The notes under the pieces: model-generated | The model's input: only the letters and a program-made list of their open reading frames with translations | Databases searched by the model: none | Told to the model about the DNA's origin: nothing | Part shown: in pieces, positions 7,022-15,458 of the stretch | Position numbering within the stretch: the first letter of the stretch is position 1 | Layout of the letters: each line of letters opens with the position of its first letter | Assembly: GCF_000620505.1 (NCBI RefSeq) | Contig: NZ_JIBC01000006.1 | Span: forward strand, 248,001 to 312,000 | Direction of reading: 5' to 3' | DNA: 64,000 nt | Source: Sulfitobacter sp. 20_GPM-1509m | GTDB taxonomy: Bacteria; Pseudomonadota; Alphaproteobacteria; Rhodobacterales; Rhodobacteraceae | Made by a program: the position numbers and the translations under genes

Positions 7022-7047
7022 TGGGAAATCATGGGACGCAGGTGGGA
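7022..7047 (+). promoter_or_regulatory. MraZ-type box array B (TGGGA x3)
   Basis: TGGGA at 7022, 7032 and 7043: the same 10/11-bp spacing as array A, and displaced from it by exactly 40 bp. Both the triplet geometry and the repeated offset argue against chance. Confidence 0.62.
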
Positions 7048-7136
7048 AATGCGCCTGAACTTCCGAATCACGGGGCCGTGATTCCGGGATTTCGGGGTGA
7101 TTCAGGGTCGCTCTTCGAAAACCACTTGAGAACATA

Positions 7137-7207
7137 AGGGAAACATGGGACACCCTGGCTCCTTGTGGATAAGTTTTTTGGGAAATTATGGGCGGCCGAT
7201 TTTGGGC
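7137..7207 (+). promoter_or_regulatory. Weaker TGGGA-type boxes C and D
   Basis: AGGGA (7137), TGGGA (7146) and TGG (7156) form a degenerate triplet; TGGGA (7179) and TGGGC (7189) form a clean 10-bp pair, with a further TGGGC at 7203. They continue the array pattern with looser spacing. Confidence 0.4.
7164..7172 (-). promoter_or_regulatory. DnaA-box 9-mer
   Basis: TGTGGATAA, the exact complement of the DnaA-box consensus TTATCCACA. A second exact copy lies at 7276-7284 in the other orientation. Confidence 0.5.
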
Positions 7208-7216
7208 TCACGGCCG

Positions 7217-7230
7217 CACAAGATGTTGTG
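7217..7230. repeat. Palindrome CACAA-GATG-TTGTG, copy 1
   Basis: Imperfect palindrome with 5-bp arms, repeated with one base change at 7281-7294. The 64-bp separation is about six helical turns. Confidence 0.5.
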
Positions 7231-7275
7231 TTCGATCCGTTATCCTGAACAAATTAAGCCAAAATCCGCCGATTT

Positions 7276-7299
7276 TTATCCACAATATGTTGTGTATAA
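7276..7299. promoter_or_regulatory. DnaA box, palindrome copy 2 and a near-match box
   Basis: TTATCCACA (7276-7284, exact DnaA box) overlaps CACAA-TATG-TTGTG (7281-7294), which runs into TGTGTATAA (7291-7299, one mismatch to the inverted DnaA box). The whole forms an overlapping, roughly symmetrical site. Confidence 0.5.
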
Positions 7300-7330
7300 C
7301 GTCCCGCTCGGACAACAATTTGTGGCTGGG

Positions 7331-7365
7331 TCCCATAAAAAACTATTGCCGCCCATGAATTCCCA
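7331..7365 (-). promoter_or_regulatory. MraZ-type boxes on the minus strand (array E)
   Basis: Read on the minus strand: TGGGA (7365-7361), TGGGC (7355-7351) and TGGGA (7335-7331), i.e. 10 and 20 bp apart, in phase. It is the nearest such array to the presumed 5' end of the UpsM transcript. Confidence 0.45.
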
Positions 7366-7389
7366 TGCGATCACTTGTTCATCGGATGA

Positions 7390-7597
7390 GAACGAGACAC
7401 GGGGCACCAAACGACCCCACGCAGACAAACAAGACTCTAGCAGGTTTCATACAGGCACCTCGCTTTCATCAGACCAAAGATCCGGCGCGCGAGCGAGCAG
7501 ACATCCCCCCAGGTGGCGCGCGCAGCTGGACATCCCGCCCAGCGGGACAAGGCGGCGGGTTGATCAGTGGCAGCAGATCAACCCGCCGTTTTTATTT
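7390..7597 (+). ncRNA. upsM: UpsM-type sRNA / terminated mraZ leader
   Basis: In Rhodobacter sphaeroides the abundant sRNA UpsM (about 206 nt) is made from the 5' untranslated region of mraZ by early termination. Here a strong intrinsic terminator ends at 7597, between the regulatory arrays and mraZ, with no ORF before it that could be its gene. A second hairpin, TCCCGC/GCGGGA, lies at 7533-7547. The 3' end is seen; the 5' end is only an estimate taken from the known UpsM length, and the identification rests on position and terminator rather than on a sequence comparison. Confidence 0.6.
7554..7597 (+). terminator. Strong Rho-independent terminator upstream of mraZ
   Basis: GGCGGGTTGATC (7554-7565) pairs perfectly with GATCAACCCGCC (7576-7587), a 12-bp stem with a 10-nt loop, followed by GTTTTTATTT. 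It lies 87 bp before mraZ, so transcripts from upstream must read through it to express the dcw cluster. Confidence 0.9.
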
Positions 7598-7683
7598 CAA
7601 GCTCTGGGGACGGCATTCGCGGGGGCGCGAGACACACAAAGCCCGAACCATAACGGGCGCAACATTGGGACGGACCAGGCCAG

Positions 7684-8175
7684 ATGGCACGCAGGTTCAG
7701 AGGCGAAAGCGACCACAAGGTGGACGCAAAGGGCAGGGTGTCAATCCCGGCCTCGTTTCGTCGTGTGATCGAAGGGTCCGATCCTGACTGGAAAGAAGGC
7801 CTGCCGCCCCGCATCATCATCGTTTATGGCGGCAAGACCCGGTCCTATCTCGAAGGCTTTACCATCGAGGCCATGGACGAGGTCGACGAGAAAATCTCGA
7901 AACATCCGCGCGGCTCGGCCAAGCGCAAGGCGATGGAACGTCTGTATTCGACGCAGGCCATCGAAACCGTGGTGGATGAGACGGGCCGCATCGTTCTGTC
8001 CGCAAAGCTGCGCGAAAAGATCGGCCTGACCGACATGGCCCGCTTTGCCGCTTCGGGCGATACTTTTGAAATCTGGAATCCTGACACCTTTGACGCGGTC
8101 CATGACGACCTTGAGGGCGACGGCTATGACCCGGACCTTGATCCGTCCGTCTATTTGGACGGGGAGTTGGACTGA
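7684..8175 (+). CDS. mraZ: MraZ, transcriptional regulator of the dcw cluster
   Basis: First gene of the division and cell-wall cluster. MraZ is a ring-forming DNA-binding protein with two AbrB-like domains; it binds TGGG repeats upstream of itself. The 163 residues show both signature DXXXR motifs, DAKGR (14-18) and DETGR (98-102). The ATG at 7684 opens [13 protein letters not shown], the expected N-terminus. rsmH starts 2 bp after its stop, so the two are co-transcribed. The many TGGGA boxes at 6982-7365 are its probable targets. Slightly longer than E. coli MraZ (152), with an acidic tail ([13 protein letters not shown]). Confidence 0.95.
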   Translation: MARRFRGESDHKVDAKGRVSIPASFRRVIEGSDPDWKEGLPPRIIIVYGGKTRSYLEGFTIEAMDEVDEKISKHPRGSAKRKAMERLYSTQAIETVVDETGRIVLSAKLREKIGLTDMARFAASGDTFEIWNPDTFDAVHDDLEGDGYDPDLDPSVYLDGELD

Positions 8176-8177
8176 TC

Positions 8178-9152
8178 ATGGCTGGGGGGCCACATATTCC
8201 GGTTCTGATCAACGCCATCCTGCGCCATTGCGCGCCCATCACGGGGACATGGCTGGACGGAACCTTTGGCGCGGGCGGCTATACCCGTGCGCTGCTTGAG
8301 GCGGGCGCAGATCGCGTGATCGCCGTGGACCGTGACCCGCTGGCCTTCGAGATGGCGGCGGGCTGGGCGGGCGACTATGGCGACCGGATCGTCATGCAGC
8401 AGGGCGTGTTTTCCAAGCTCGACGAATATGCACAGGATCTGGACGGTGTTGTCCTGGATCTGGGTGTCAGCTCGATGCAGCTGGACCTGGCCGAGCGCGG
8501 CTTTTCCTTCATGCGCGATGGGCCGCTGGACATGCGGATGAGCCAGGACGGTCCTTCGGCGGCTGATCTGGTCAACAACGCGGACGAGGCGGTGCTGGCC
8601 AATATCCTGTTTCACTACGGCGAAGAACGCGCCAGCCGCCGTATCGCCAAGGCGATTGTGCGCGAACGGGGCGTCGCGCCGATCACGACGACCCTGCGTC
8701 TGGCGAAGATTGTCGAATCCTGCCTGCCACGGTCCAAGCGGAACCAGTCGCACCCCGCCACCCGCAGCTTTCAGGCGCTGCGCATTGCGGTGAATGACGA
8801 ATACGGCGAGCTTTATCAGGGGCTTATGGCGGCCGAGCGGGCGTTGAAACCCGGCGGGCAACTGGCTGTGGTCACGTTCCATTCGGTCGAGGACCGCATG
8901 GTCAAACGTTTTTTGACGGCGCGCACCGGCAGTCAGGCCAACGCCAACCGCTATGCCCCCGAGACCGAAACCGAAGCCGCGCAGTTTACCCAGAAAACCC
9001 GCAAGGCCATTGCCGCTGACGCCGACGAGGTGGACGCCAACCCGCGCGCACGGTCGGCCAAGTTGCGGGTGGCGACGCGCACCGAGGTTCCCGCAGGTCA
9101 GATTGACGCAAAATCCATAGGTATGCCGCATACGGCTGGAGTGTTCGAATAA
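8178..9152 (+). CDS. rsmH: 16S rRNA m4C1402 methyltransferase RsmH (MraW)
   Basis: S-adenosylmethionine-dependent N4-methylation of cytidine 1402 in 16S rRNA. The 324 residues begin [10 protein letters not shown], carry the SAM-binding loop [12 protein letters not shown] (27-38), the [12 protein letters not shown] stretch and the late [10 protein letters not shown] motif. ATG at 8178, 2 bp after mraZ; its TAA directly abuts the ftsL ATG. Standard second gene of the dcw cluster. Confidence 0.96.
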   Translation: MAGGPHIPVLINAILRHCAPITGTWLDGTFGAGGYTRALLEAGADRVIAVDRDPLAFEMAAGWAGDYGDRIVMQQGVFSKLDEYAQDLDGVVLDLGVSSMQLDLAERGFSFMRDGPLDMRMSQDGPSAADLVNNADEAVLANILFHYGEERASRRIAKAIVRERGVAPITTTLRLAKIVESCLPRSKRNQSHPATRSFQALRIAVNDEYGELYQGLMAAERALKPGGQLAVVTFHSVEDRMVKRFLTARTGSQANANRYAPETETEAAQFTQKTRKAIAADADEVDANPRARSAKLRVATRTEVPAGQIDAKSIGMPHTAGVFE

Positions 9153-9500
9153 ATGAGATCGGTTCTTTATATTCTGACAGTGATGACCGTGATCGGGTTG
9201 GCGTTCTGGGCCTACCGCGAGAATTACGCGACGCAAAAGGCCCTGTCCCAGACAGACAGGTTGCGCCACCAGATCCAGCAGTCCCATGCGCGGCTGGCAG
9301 TGTTGCGCGCCGAATGGGCCTATCTGAACCGCCCCGACCGTCTGCGCGATCTGGCGGATGTGAATTTCGACAGCCTTGGCCTGTTGCCGCTGGCACCGGA
9401 GCAATTCGGCATGATTGATCAGGTGGCCTATCCGCCTGCGCCCGAATTCCTACCCATCACCAACCCCGTGGATGTCTCGAACATGGAGGCAAGCGAATGA
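9153..9500 (+). CDS. ftsL: Cell division protein FtsL
   Basis: Small bitopic division protein linking FtsQ/FtsB to FtsW/FtsI. The 115 residues have one N-terminal membrane segment (about 2-20, VLYILTVMTVIGLAFWAY) and a following coiled-coil stretch (QTDRLRHQIQQSHARLAVLRAEWA). Sequence is poorly conserved in this family; topology and position between rsmH and ftsI make the call. ATG 9153 immediately follows the rsmH stop; it overlaps ftsI by 4 bp. Confidence 0.9.
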   Translation: MRSVLYILTVMTVIGLAFWAYRENYATQKALSQTDRLRHQIQQSHARLAVLRAEWAYLNRPDRLRDLADVNFDSLGLLPLAPEQFGMIDQVAYPPAPEFLPITNPVDVSNMEASE

Positions 9501-11287
9501 TCCGCGTCCCCCTGCGCCCGCTGGCGCGTATCCTGCCTGCCCGTGCGAACGGCGAGAACCCCGATGCGATCGAGCGTGAGAACAAGCGCATCCGCCACGA
9601 GGAAATGCGCGACCGGATGCGGGCGCGGGCGGAAAGCCGTCTGCTGATTTTGGGCATGTTCTTTGTCTGCGCCTTTGTGGTGGTGGGCGCTCGTATGGGG
9701 CTGTTGTCGATTTCCGAGCCGATGGAGCCGCGTGCCTATGCGCCGGGGGCGTCCATTTCCGCCGCCCGTGCGGACATCGTCGACCGCAATGGCGCGCTTC
9801 TGGCGACCAACTTTGAGACACATGCGCTGTATGCGCAGCCGACACACATGATCGACCCGGTCGCCGCCGCTGAAAAACTGGTACAGATCTTCCCGGATCT
9901 GGATCACGACCGGCTGGTCCGCGACTTTACCGGCAAGCGCAAGTTCCTGTGGATCAAGAAGACCATGAGCCCCGAGCAGATGCAGGCCGTGCACGAGATC
10001 GGCGATCCGGGCCTGATGTTCGGTCCGCGCGATATGCGGCTTTATCCCAACGGCACGCTGGCGGCCCATGTTCTGGGCGGCGCGTCCTTTGGCAAGGAAG
10101 GCGTCAGCGCCGCCGAGGTGATCGGTGTGGCCGGGGTCGAGAAATATTTCGACAACTATCTGCGCGATCCCGACAATGCGGGCAAGCCGCTGGCTCTGTC
10201 GCTGGACCTGACCGTGCAGGCCGCCGCCGAGCGGGTGCTGTGGGGCGGCATGAAGCTGATGAACGCCAAGGGCGCCACATCGGTTCTGATGGACGTGCAC
10301 ACGGGCGAGGTGATTTCGGTCGTGTCCCTGCCGACCTTTGATCCCAACAACCGTCCGCGCCCCGCAATCACGGGTGATCCGTCGGACAGCCCGCTGTACA
10401 ACCGGTCGGTGCAGGGCGTGTACGAACTGGGTTCGGTGTTCAAGATTTTCGCAGCCGCGCAGGCCATTGATCTGGGGCTGGTTACCGCCGACACGATGAT
10501 CGACACCACGCCGCCGATGCGGGTGGGGGGCTATCCCATCGGAGAATTCAACCGCAAGAACTATGGCGTGATCAGTGTGACCGACGTCATCATGCATTCC
10601 TCCAACCGTGGGTCGGGCCGGTTGGCCTTGCAGATCGGTGTGGCGCGTCAGCAGGAATTCCTGAAAAAACTGGGTTTCTTTGAAGCGACCCCCTTCGAGA
10701 TTGTCGAAGCGGCCCAGGGCAAGCCTTTGCTGCCCAAGCAATGGACCGACCTGAGTGCTGTGACCATTTCCTATGGCCACGGGCTGTCGAGCTCGCCCAT
10801 GCAACTGGCTGCTGCCTATTCGGCGATTGCCAACGGTGGCTATATCGTAAAGCCGACGATCCTGAAGCAGGACGTGCGCAGCCTGCAAGGCGAACGGGTG
10901 ATGAGCGCCAAGGCCGCCGCTGACGCCCGCATGATGTTGCGCAAGGTGGTGACCGACGGCACTGCCAGCTTTGGCGAGGTGCCCGGCTATGCGGTGGGCG
11001 GCAAGACCGGATCGGCGGACAAGCCCAATCCGCAGGGTGGCTATTACAAGGACCGCAACATTTCGACCTTTGCCAGCATGTTCCCGACCAATGACCCCAA
11101 GTACGTGTTGGTCGTGTCGCTGGACGAGCCGGTGGAGACATCGGGCGACAAGCCGCGCCGCACCGCCGGTTGGACCACCGTGCCCGTCGCCGCCGAGATG
11201 ATCCGTCGCCTTGCGCCGCTGCTGGGTTTGCGACCAACCGTTGAACCGACCACACTGGCTGATATAACGCTGACCAGCAGCAACTAA
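9497..11287 (+). CDS. ftsI: Septal peptidoglycan transpeptidase FtsI (PBP3)
   Basis: Class B penicillin-binding protein that cross-links septal murein. The 596 residues have a cytoplasmic basic tail, a membrane anchor (about 49-70), a PBP dimerisation domain (from about 82) and the transpeptidase domain with SVFK (Ser313 nucleophile, Lys316), SSN (368-370) and KTG (503-505). All catalytic motifs are intact. ATG 9497 overlaps the ftsL stop as ATGA, implying translational coupling. Confidence 0.96.
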   Translation: MIRVPLRPLARILPARANGENPDAIERENKRIRHEEMRDRMRARAESRLLILGMFFVCAFVVVGARMGLLSISEPMEPRAYAPGASISAARADIVDRNGALLATNFETHALYAQPTHMIDPVAAAEKLVQIFPDLDHDRLVRDFTGKRKFLWIKKTMSPEQMQAVHEIGDPGLMFGPRDMRLYPNGTLAAHVLGGASFGKEGVSAAEVIGVAGVEKYFDNYLRDPDNAGKPLALSLDLTVQAAAERVLWGGMKLMNAKGATSVLMDVHTGEVISVVSLPTFDPNNRPRPAITGDPSDSPLYNRSVQGVYELGSVFKIFAAAQAIDLGLVTADTMIDTTPPMRVGGYPIGEFNRKNYGVISVTDVIMHSSNRGSGRLALQIGVARQQEFLKKLGFFEATPFEIVEAAQGKPLLPKQWTDLSAVTISYGHGLSSSPMQLAAAYSAIANGGYIVKPTILKQDVRSLQGERVMSAKAAADARMMLRKVVTDGTASFGEVPGYAVGGKTGSADKPNPQGGYYKDRNISTFASMFPTNDPKYVLVVSLDEPVETSGDKPRRTAGWTTVPVAAEMIRRLAPLLGLRPTVEPTTLADITLTSSN

Positions 11288-11304
11288 GCCGAAAAGGCAA
11301 CTCT

Positions 11305-12789
11305 ATGGTCACGCCCCGCAGTATCACGTTGAATTCTCTGGGGCTGATGGCCGTGTCGGGGGCGAATCCGCCTCTGGTCAACCTGTGCGTCGACAGCCGC
11401 GAAGCGCGCGAGGGCACGTTGTTTGCCGCCATGCCGGGCAGCCGTGCGCACGGAGCCAGCTTTATCGAGGGCGCATTGCAGCGCGGTGCTTCTGCCGTTC
11501 TGACGGACCGGGCGGGGGCCGAACTGGCGCGTGACGCACTTGCGGCCTCTGACGCGGCACTCGTGATCACCGACACCCCGCGCGAGACATTGGCCCGTAC
11601 CGCCGCGTTGTTCTTTGGCGCGCAGCCGCAGGTGATGGTCGCGGTCACCGGCACCAATGGCAAAACATCTGTCTCGACCTTTGTGCGGCAGATCTGGATT
11701 GAAATGGGCCTGTCCGCGATCAATCTGGGCACCACAGGCGTCGAGGGCGCATGGACCGCCCCGCTGGCCCACACCACGCCCGAGCCGATCACCCTGCACC
11801 GCACGCTGGCGGCGGCTGCTTCGCGCGGGATCACCCACGCGGCGATGGAGGCGTCGTCGCACGGGCTGGACCAGCGGCGGCTGGACGGTGTGGTGCTGAA
11901 GGCCGCAGGCTTTACCAATTTCACGCAGGATCATCTGGATTATCACCACAGCTTTGACGCCTATTTCGACGCCAAGGCAGGCCTGTTCGCCCGGGTGCTG
12001 CCCGAAGACGGCATCGCCGTGATCAACATCGACGACGAACGCGGCATCGACATGGCGGCGATTGCCAAGGCACGGGGCCAGCAGGTGATGACCGTGGGCC
12101 GTGCGGGGGGCGATCTGCATCTGGCAGGGCAACGCATGGACGCCACGGGGCAGGACATCCGGCTGGTGCATCTGGGCAAGGTCTATCAGGCGCGGCTGAA
12201 CCTGATCGGGGATTTTCAGGCGGACAACGTGGCGCTGGCCGCCGGTCTGGTGATTGCCTGCGGGGCAGAGCCGTCGCATGTGTTTGACACGCTGCCGCAT
12301 CTGGTGACGGTCAGGGGCCGCATGCAGCTGGCTGCCAGCCGCGAGAACGGGGCGGCGGTGTTTGTGGATTTTGCCCACACGCCCGATGCCATCGAAACCG
12401 CCCTGTCCGCCATGCGCCCGCATGTGATGGGACGCCTGATTGCCATCGTCGGCGCGGGCGGTGACCGTGACGCAGGCAAACGCCCGTTGATGGGGGCGGC
12501 GGCGGCGGCGAACGCCGATGTGGTGATCGTCACCGACGACAACCCCCGCTCCGAAGACCCCGCAACCATCCGTGCCGCCGTTCTGGGAGGCTGTCCCGAG
12601 GCGCTTGAGGTCGGGGACCGGGCGGAGGCGATCCTGCGCGGTGTGGACATGCTGGAGCCGGGCGACGCGCTGCTGATTGCGGGCAAGGGGCATGAGACGG
12701 GGCAGATTGTTGGTGACGACGTGCTGCCCTTTGACGACGCGGAACAGGCGAGCCTGGCCGTCGCCGCTCTGGAAGGACGCCTGACATGA
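11305..12789 (+). CDS. murE: UDP-MurNAc-tripeptide synthetase MurE (meso-DAP adding)
   Basis: Adds meso-diaminopimelate to UDP-MurNAc-L-Ala-D-Glu in the cytoplasm. The 494 residues contain the ATP loop GTNGKT (116-121), and DNPR (412-415), the signature for meso-DAP rather than lysine. The ATG at 11305 has an AAAAGG ribosome site 17 bp after ftsI. Overlaps murF by 4 bp (ATGA). Confidence 0.95.
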   Translation: MVTPRSITLNSLGLMAVSGANPPLVNLCVDSREAREGTLFAAMPGSRAHGASFIEGALQRGASAVLTDRAGAELARDALAASDAALVITDTPRETLARTAALFFGAQPQVMVAVTGTNGKTSVSTFVRQIWIEMGLSAINLGTTGVEGAWTAPLAHTTPEPITLHRTLAAAASRGITHAAMEASSHGLDQRRLDGVVLKAAGFTNFTQDHLDYHHSFDAYFDAKAGLFARVLPEDGIAVINIDDERGIDMAAIAKARGQQVMTVGRAGGDLHLAGQRMDATGQDIRLVHLGKVYQARLNLIGDFQADNVALAAGLVIACGAEPSHVFDTLPHLVTVRGRMQLAASRENGAAVFVDFAHTPDAIETALSAMRPHVMGRLIAIVGAGGDRDAGKRPLMGAAAAANADVVIVTDDNPRSEDPATIRAAVLGGCPEALEVGDRAEAILRGVDMLEPGDALLIAGKGHETGQIVGDDVLPFDDAEQASLAVAALEGRLT

Positions 12790-14219
12790 CAGATCCGCTG
12801 TGGACCGCCGCCGATGCCGCCGAGGCCACTGGCGGCACCGTCACCAAGGATTGGGTCGCAAGGGGGGTGTCCATCGACACCCGCACGCTGGAACCGGGCG
12901 ATTTGTTTGTGGCCCTGAAAGACGTGCGCGACGGTCATGATTTTGTGGCGCAAGCCCTCGCGAAAGGGGCCGCCGCAGCTCTGGTGACCCATGTGCCCGA
13001 CGGTGTGACCAAGGACGCGCCGTTGCTGATCGTGCCCGACGTGCTGAAAGCGCTGGAGGCTCTGGGCCGCAAGGGCCGCGCCCGCACCCGTGCCCGCGTC
13101 GTCGCGGTGACCGGCAGTGTCGGCAAGACCTCGACCAAGGAAATGTTGCTGGCCATGCTCTCGGATCAGGGCCGCACCCATGCCTCGGTTGCCAGCTACA
13201 ACAATCACTGGGGTGTGCCGCTGACGCTGGCGCGGATGCCGCAGGACACCGAATACGCGGTGATCGAGATCGGCATGAACCACCCCGGAGAGATCGCCCC
13301 GCTGGCCCGCATGGCGCGGCCTCATGTGGCGCTGATCACCACCGTGGCCGCCGCACACCTTGAGGCATTCGACGACATCACCGGCATCGCGGTGGAAAAG
13401 GCCAGCATCATCGACGGACTGGAATACGGCGGCGCGGCCATCCTGAACAACGATGTGGAAACCGCTGCCATCCTGCAGGCCAAGGCGCTGGACGCCAAGC
13501 GCAAGGATGTGGGCTTTGGCTGGCACGGTTTTGACTATGTTCTGAAGGATGTGCGGCTGCTCAGCGATACCACGGTGGTGCAGGCCGAAGTGGACGGCAC
13601 CCCGCTGGTGTTCAAGATCGCGACGGCGGGGCAGCATTTCGCGATGAACGGACTGGGCGCGCTGGCCGCCTGCGCCGAGCTTGGGGCCGATCTGGCGCTG
13701 GCGGCGCAAAGTCTGGGGCGGTGGACGCCCTTCAAGGGGCGCGGCGCGCGCGAGACGATCTTTCTTGATCCGGTCGAGCGTGACCTGACGCTGGAGCTGA
13801 TCGACGACAGCTATAATGCCAACCCCACGTCGATGGCGGCGGCGCTGGACGTGCTGGCCGCCGCAGAGGTCACCCACGACACGGGCCGTGTGCGCCGGGG
13901 CCGGCGGATCGCGGTGCTGGGCGACATGAAAGAGCTGGGCGATGATGCCGTAAGACTGCACGCACAACTGGCCGATCTGGACGCGATGGAAAACATCGAC
14001 CGCGTGCATTGCATCGGCCCGCTGATGCGCACGCTGTATGACACGCTGCCCGAACATCAGCGCGGCCGCTGGTGCGAAACCTCCGAAGAGATGGCCAAGG
14101 TGCTTCGCGCGCGTCTGGATGCAGGCGATGTTGTGCTGGCCAAAGGCTCGCTCAGCATGAAACTGGCGCTGGTCGTTGACGCTATCCGCAAAATGGGCCA
14201 TCCGGTCGAAAACGCCTGA
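12786..14219 (+). CDS. murF: UDP-MurNAc-pentapeptide synthetase MurF
   Basis: Ligates D-Ala-D-Ala to the UDP-MurNAc tripeptide. The 477 residues show the Mur-ligase order: substrate domain, ATP loop TGSVGKTS (109-116), the NNHWGVPLTL stretch and DDSYNANPTSM. ATG 12786 overlaps murE. Typical length; no anomalies. Followed by a 44-bp gap before mraY. Confidence 0.95.
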   Translation: MTDPLWTAADAAEATGGTVTKDWVARGVSIDTRTLEPGDLFVALKDVRDGHDFVAQALAKGAAAALVTHVPDGVTKDAPLLIVPDVLKALEALGRKGRARTRARVVAVTGSVGKTSTKEMLLAMLSDQGRTHASVASYNNHWGVPLTLARMPQDTEYAVIEIGMNHPGEIAPLARMARPHVALITTVAAAHLEAFDDITGIAVEKASIIDGLEYGGAAILNNDVETAAILQAKALDAKRKDVGFGWHGFDYVLKDVRLLSDTTVVQAEVDGTPLVFKIATAGQHFAMNGLGALAACAELGADLALAAQSLGRWTPFKGRGARETIFLDPVERDLTLELIDDSYNANPTSMAAALDVLAAAEVTHDTGRVRRGRRIAVLGDMKELGDDAVRLHAQLADLDAMENIDRVHCIGPLMRTLYDTLPEHQRGRWCETSEEMAKVLRARLDAGDVVLAKGSLSMKLALVVDAIRKMGHPVENA

Positions 14220-14263
14220 ACCCGCTTCGGGACAGAATAATAATATGAGATGGAACATCTGAA

Positions 14264-15346
14264 ATGCTTTATTGGTTGACCGCACTGTCGGACGGTGGCG
14301 ATGTTTTTAACCTCTTTCGCTATATCACCTTCCGCGCCGGCGGGGCCTTTTTGACGGCGCTTCTGTTCGGATTTATCTTTGGTCAGCCGCTGATCAACGT
14401 GCTGCGCCGCACCCAGGGCAAGGGCCAGCCGATCCGTGATGACGGCCCCGAAGGGCATTTCGTCAAGGCGGGCACGCCGACCATGGGCGGGCTGCTGATC
14501 GTGGGGGCGCTGTTGACCTCGACCTTGCTGTGGGCGCGGCTGGACAATCCGTTCATCTGGGTTGTGCTGTTCGTCACCATATCCTTTGCCGCCATCGGCT
14601 TTGCCGACGACTATGCCAAAGTGTCCAAGCAGACGACGGCAGGGGTGTCGGGCAAGATGCGCCTGCTGCTGGGGTTCCTGATCGCGGGCATCGCGGGCTA
14701 TGTCTCGGCGCTGTATCATCCGGCCGAGTTGCAGAACCAGCTGGCGCTGCCGGTTTTCAAGGACACGCTGATCAACCTTGGTTATCTGTTCGTGCCCTTT
14801 GCCATCATCGTGATCGTGGGGTCGGCCAATGCGGTCAACCTGACCGACGGTCTGGACGGGCTGGCCATCATGCCGGTGATGATCGCCGCAGGCGCGCTGG
14901 GCGTGATCGCCTATGCAGTGGGCCGCGTCGACTTTACCGATTATCTTGACGTGCATTATGTGCCGGGCACCGGTGAAATCCTGATTTTCACCGCGGGTCT
15001 CTTTGGGGGCGGGCTGGGCTTTTTGTGGTACAACGCGCCCCCCGCCGCGGTGTTCATGGGCGACACCGGCAGCCTTGCCTTGGGCGGTGCGCTGGGTGCC
15101 ATCGCGGTGGCGACCAAGCACGAACTGGTGCTGGCCATCGTCGGCGGTCTGTTCGTGGTCGAGGCGCTGAGCGTTATCATCCAGGTGCTGTATTTCAAAC
15201 GCACCGGCAAGCGCGTGTTCCTGATGGCACCGATCCACCATCACTATGAGAAAAAGGGCTGGGCCGAACCGCAGATCGTCATCCGCTTCTGGATCATCTC
15301 GCTGATCCTCGCGATGATCGGTCTGGCGACGTTGAAGGTCCGGTAA
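14264..15346 (+). CDS. mraY: Phospho-MurNAc-pentapeptide translocase MraY
   Basis: Integral membrane enzyme that attaches phospho-MurNAc-pentapeptide to undecaprenyl phosphate, giving lipid I. The 360 residues are mostly hydrophobic with about ten membrane segments. Family signatures are present: [23 protein letters not shown] region (residues 50-70), the catalytic FADDYAK and [13 protein letters not shown], and the HHHYEKKGW motif near the C-terminus. ATG 14264 follows a GAGATGG-like site. Confidence 0.96.
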   Translation: MLYWLTALSDGGDVFNLFRYITFRAGGAFLTALLFGFIFGQPLINVLRRTQGKGQPIRDDGPEGHFVKAGTPTMGGLLIVGALLTSTLLWARLDNPFIWVVLFVTISFAAIGFADDYAKVSKQTTAGVSGKMRLLLGFLIAGIAGYVSALYHPAELQNQLALPVFKDTLINLGYLFVPFAIIVIVGSANAVNLTDGLDGLAIMPVMIAAGALGVIAYAVGRVDFTDYLDVHYVPGTGEILIFTAGLFGGGLGFLWYNAPPAAVFMGDTGSLALGGALGAIAVATKHELVLAIVGGLFVVEALSVIIQVLYFKRTGKRVFLMAPIHHHYEKKGWAEPQIVIRFWIISLILAMIGLATLKVR

Positions 15347-15395
15347 TCATGCCCGCATCTGCGCGTCTGCGGTTTGAAGAAATTCAAGAGAGGCG

Positions 15396-15415
15396 CTGCC
15401 CGCAAGGGCAGGGAC
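15396..15415 (+). other. Small hairpin in the mraY-murD spacer
   Basis: CTGCCC-GCAA-GGGCAG, a 6-bp stem with a GNRA tetraloop, in the 112-bp gap between mraY and murD. No T-run follows, so it is more likely an mRNA structure or processing element than a terminator. Confidence 0.4.
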
Positions 15416-15458
15416 GGCGCAGACCTCTCGCAACCCATACCACAAAGGACTGTGTCCA

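Larger units (their letters stand above)
6704..7389. other. Long control region upstream of the mraZ leader
   Basis: No credible gene in about 690 bp. From 6960 the strand is crowded with regulatory-looking sequence: TGGGA box arrays, DnaA-type 9-mers and a duplicated CACAA-N4-TTGTG palindrome, annotated separately. The stretch 7230-7350 is markedly AT-rich compared with the surrounding genes. I could not assign a -35/-10 pair with confidence. Confidence 0.6.

Noticed and set aside
7160-7300. Chromosomal replication origin
   Set aside because: Only two exact DnaA boxes and no origin-type neighbours (dnaA, hemE, parAB, rho); they lie in a dense promoter region, so gene regulation is more likely. 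GC-skew could not be computed.
7390-7680. RNase P RNA gene (rnpB) upstream of mraZ
   Set aside because: None of the universal core (GAGGAAAGTCC and its partner) is present; the size and terminator fit an UpsM-type RNA.
7365-7787. 140-aa ORF overlapping the mraZ start
   Set aside because: Arg/Gly/Thr-rich frame shadow running into mraZ in another frame; it crosses the terminator and lacks a ribosome site.
12216-14285. 689-aa open frame antisense to murE/murF
   Set aside because: High-GC third-position artefact; composition is His/Arg/Gln/Gly-rich and it is wholly covered by two well-defined Mur ligases.
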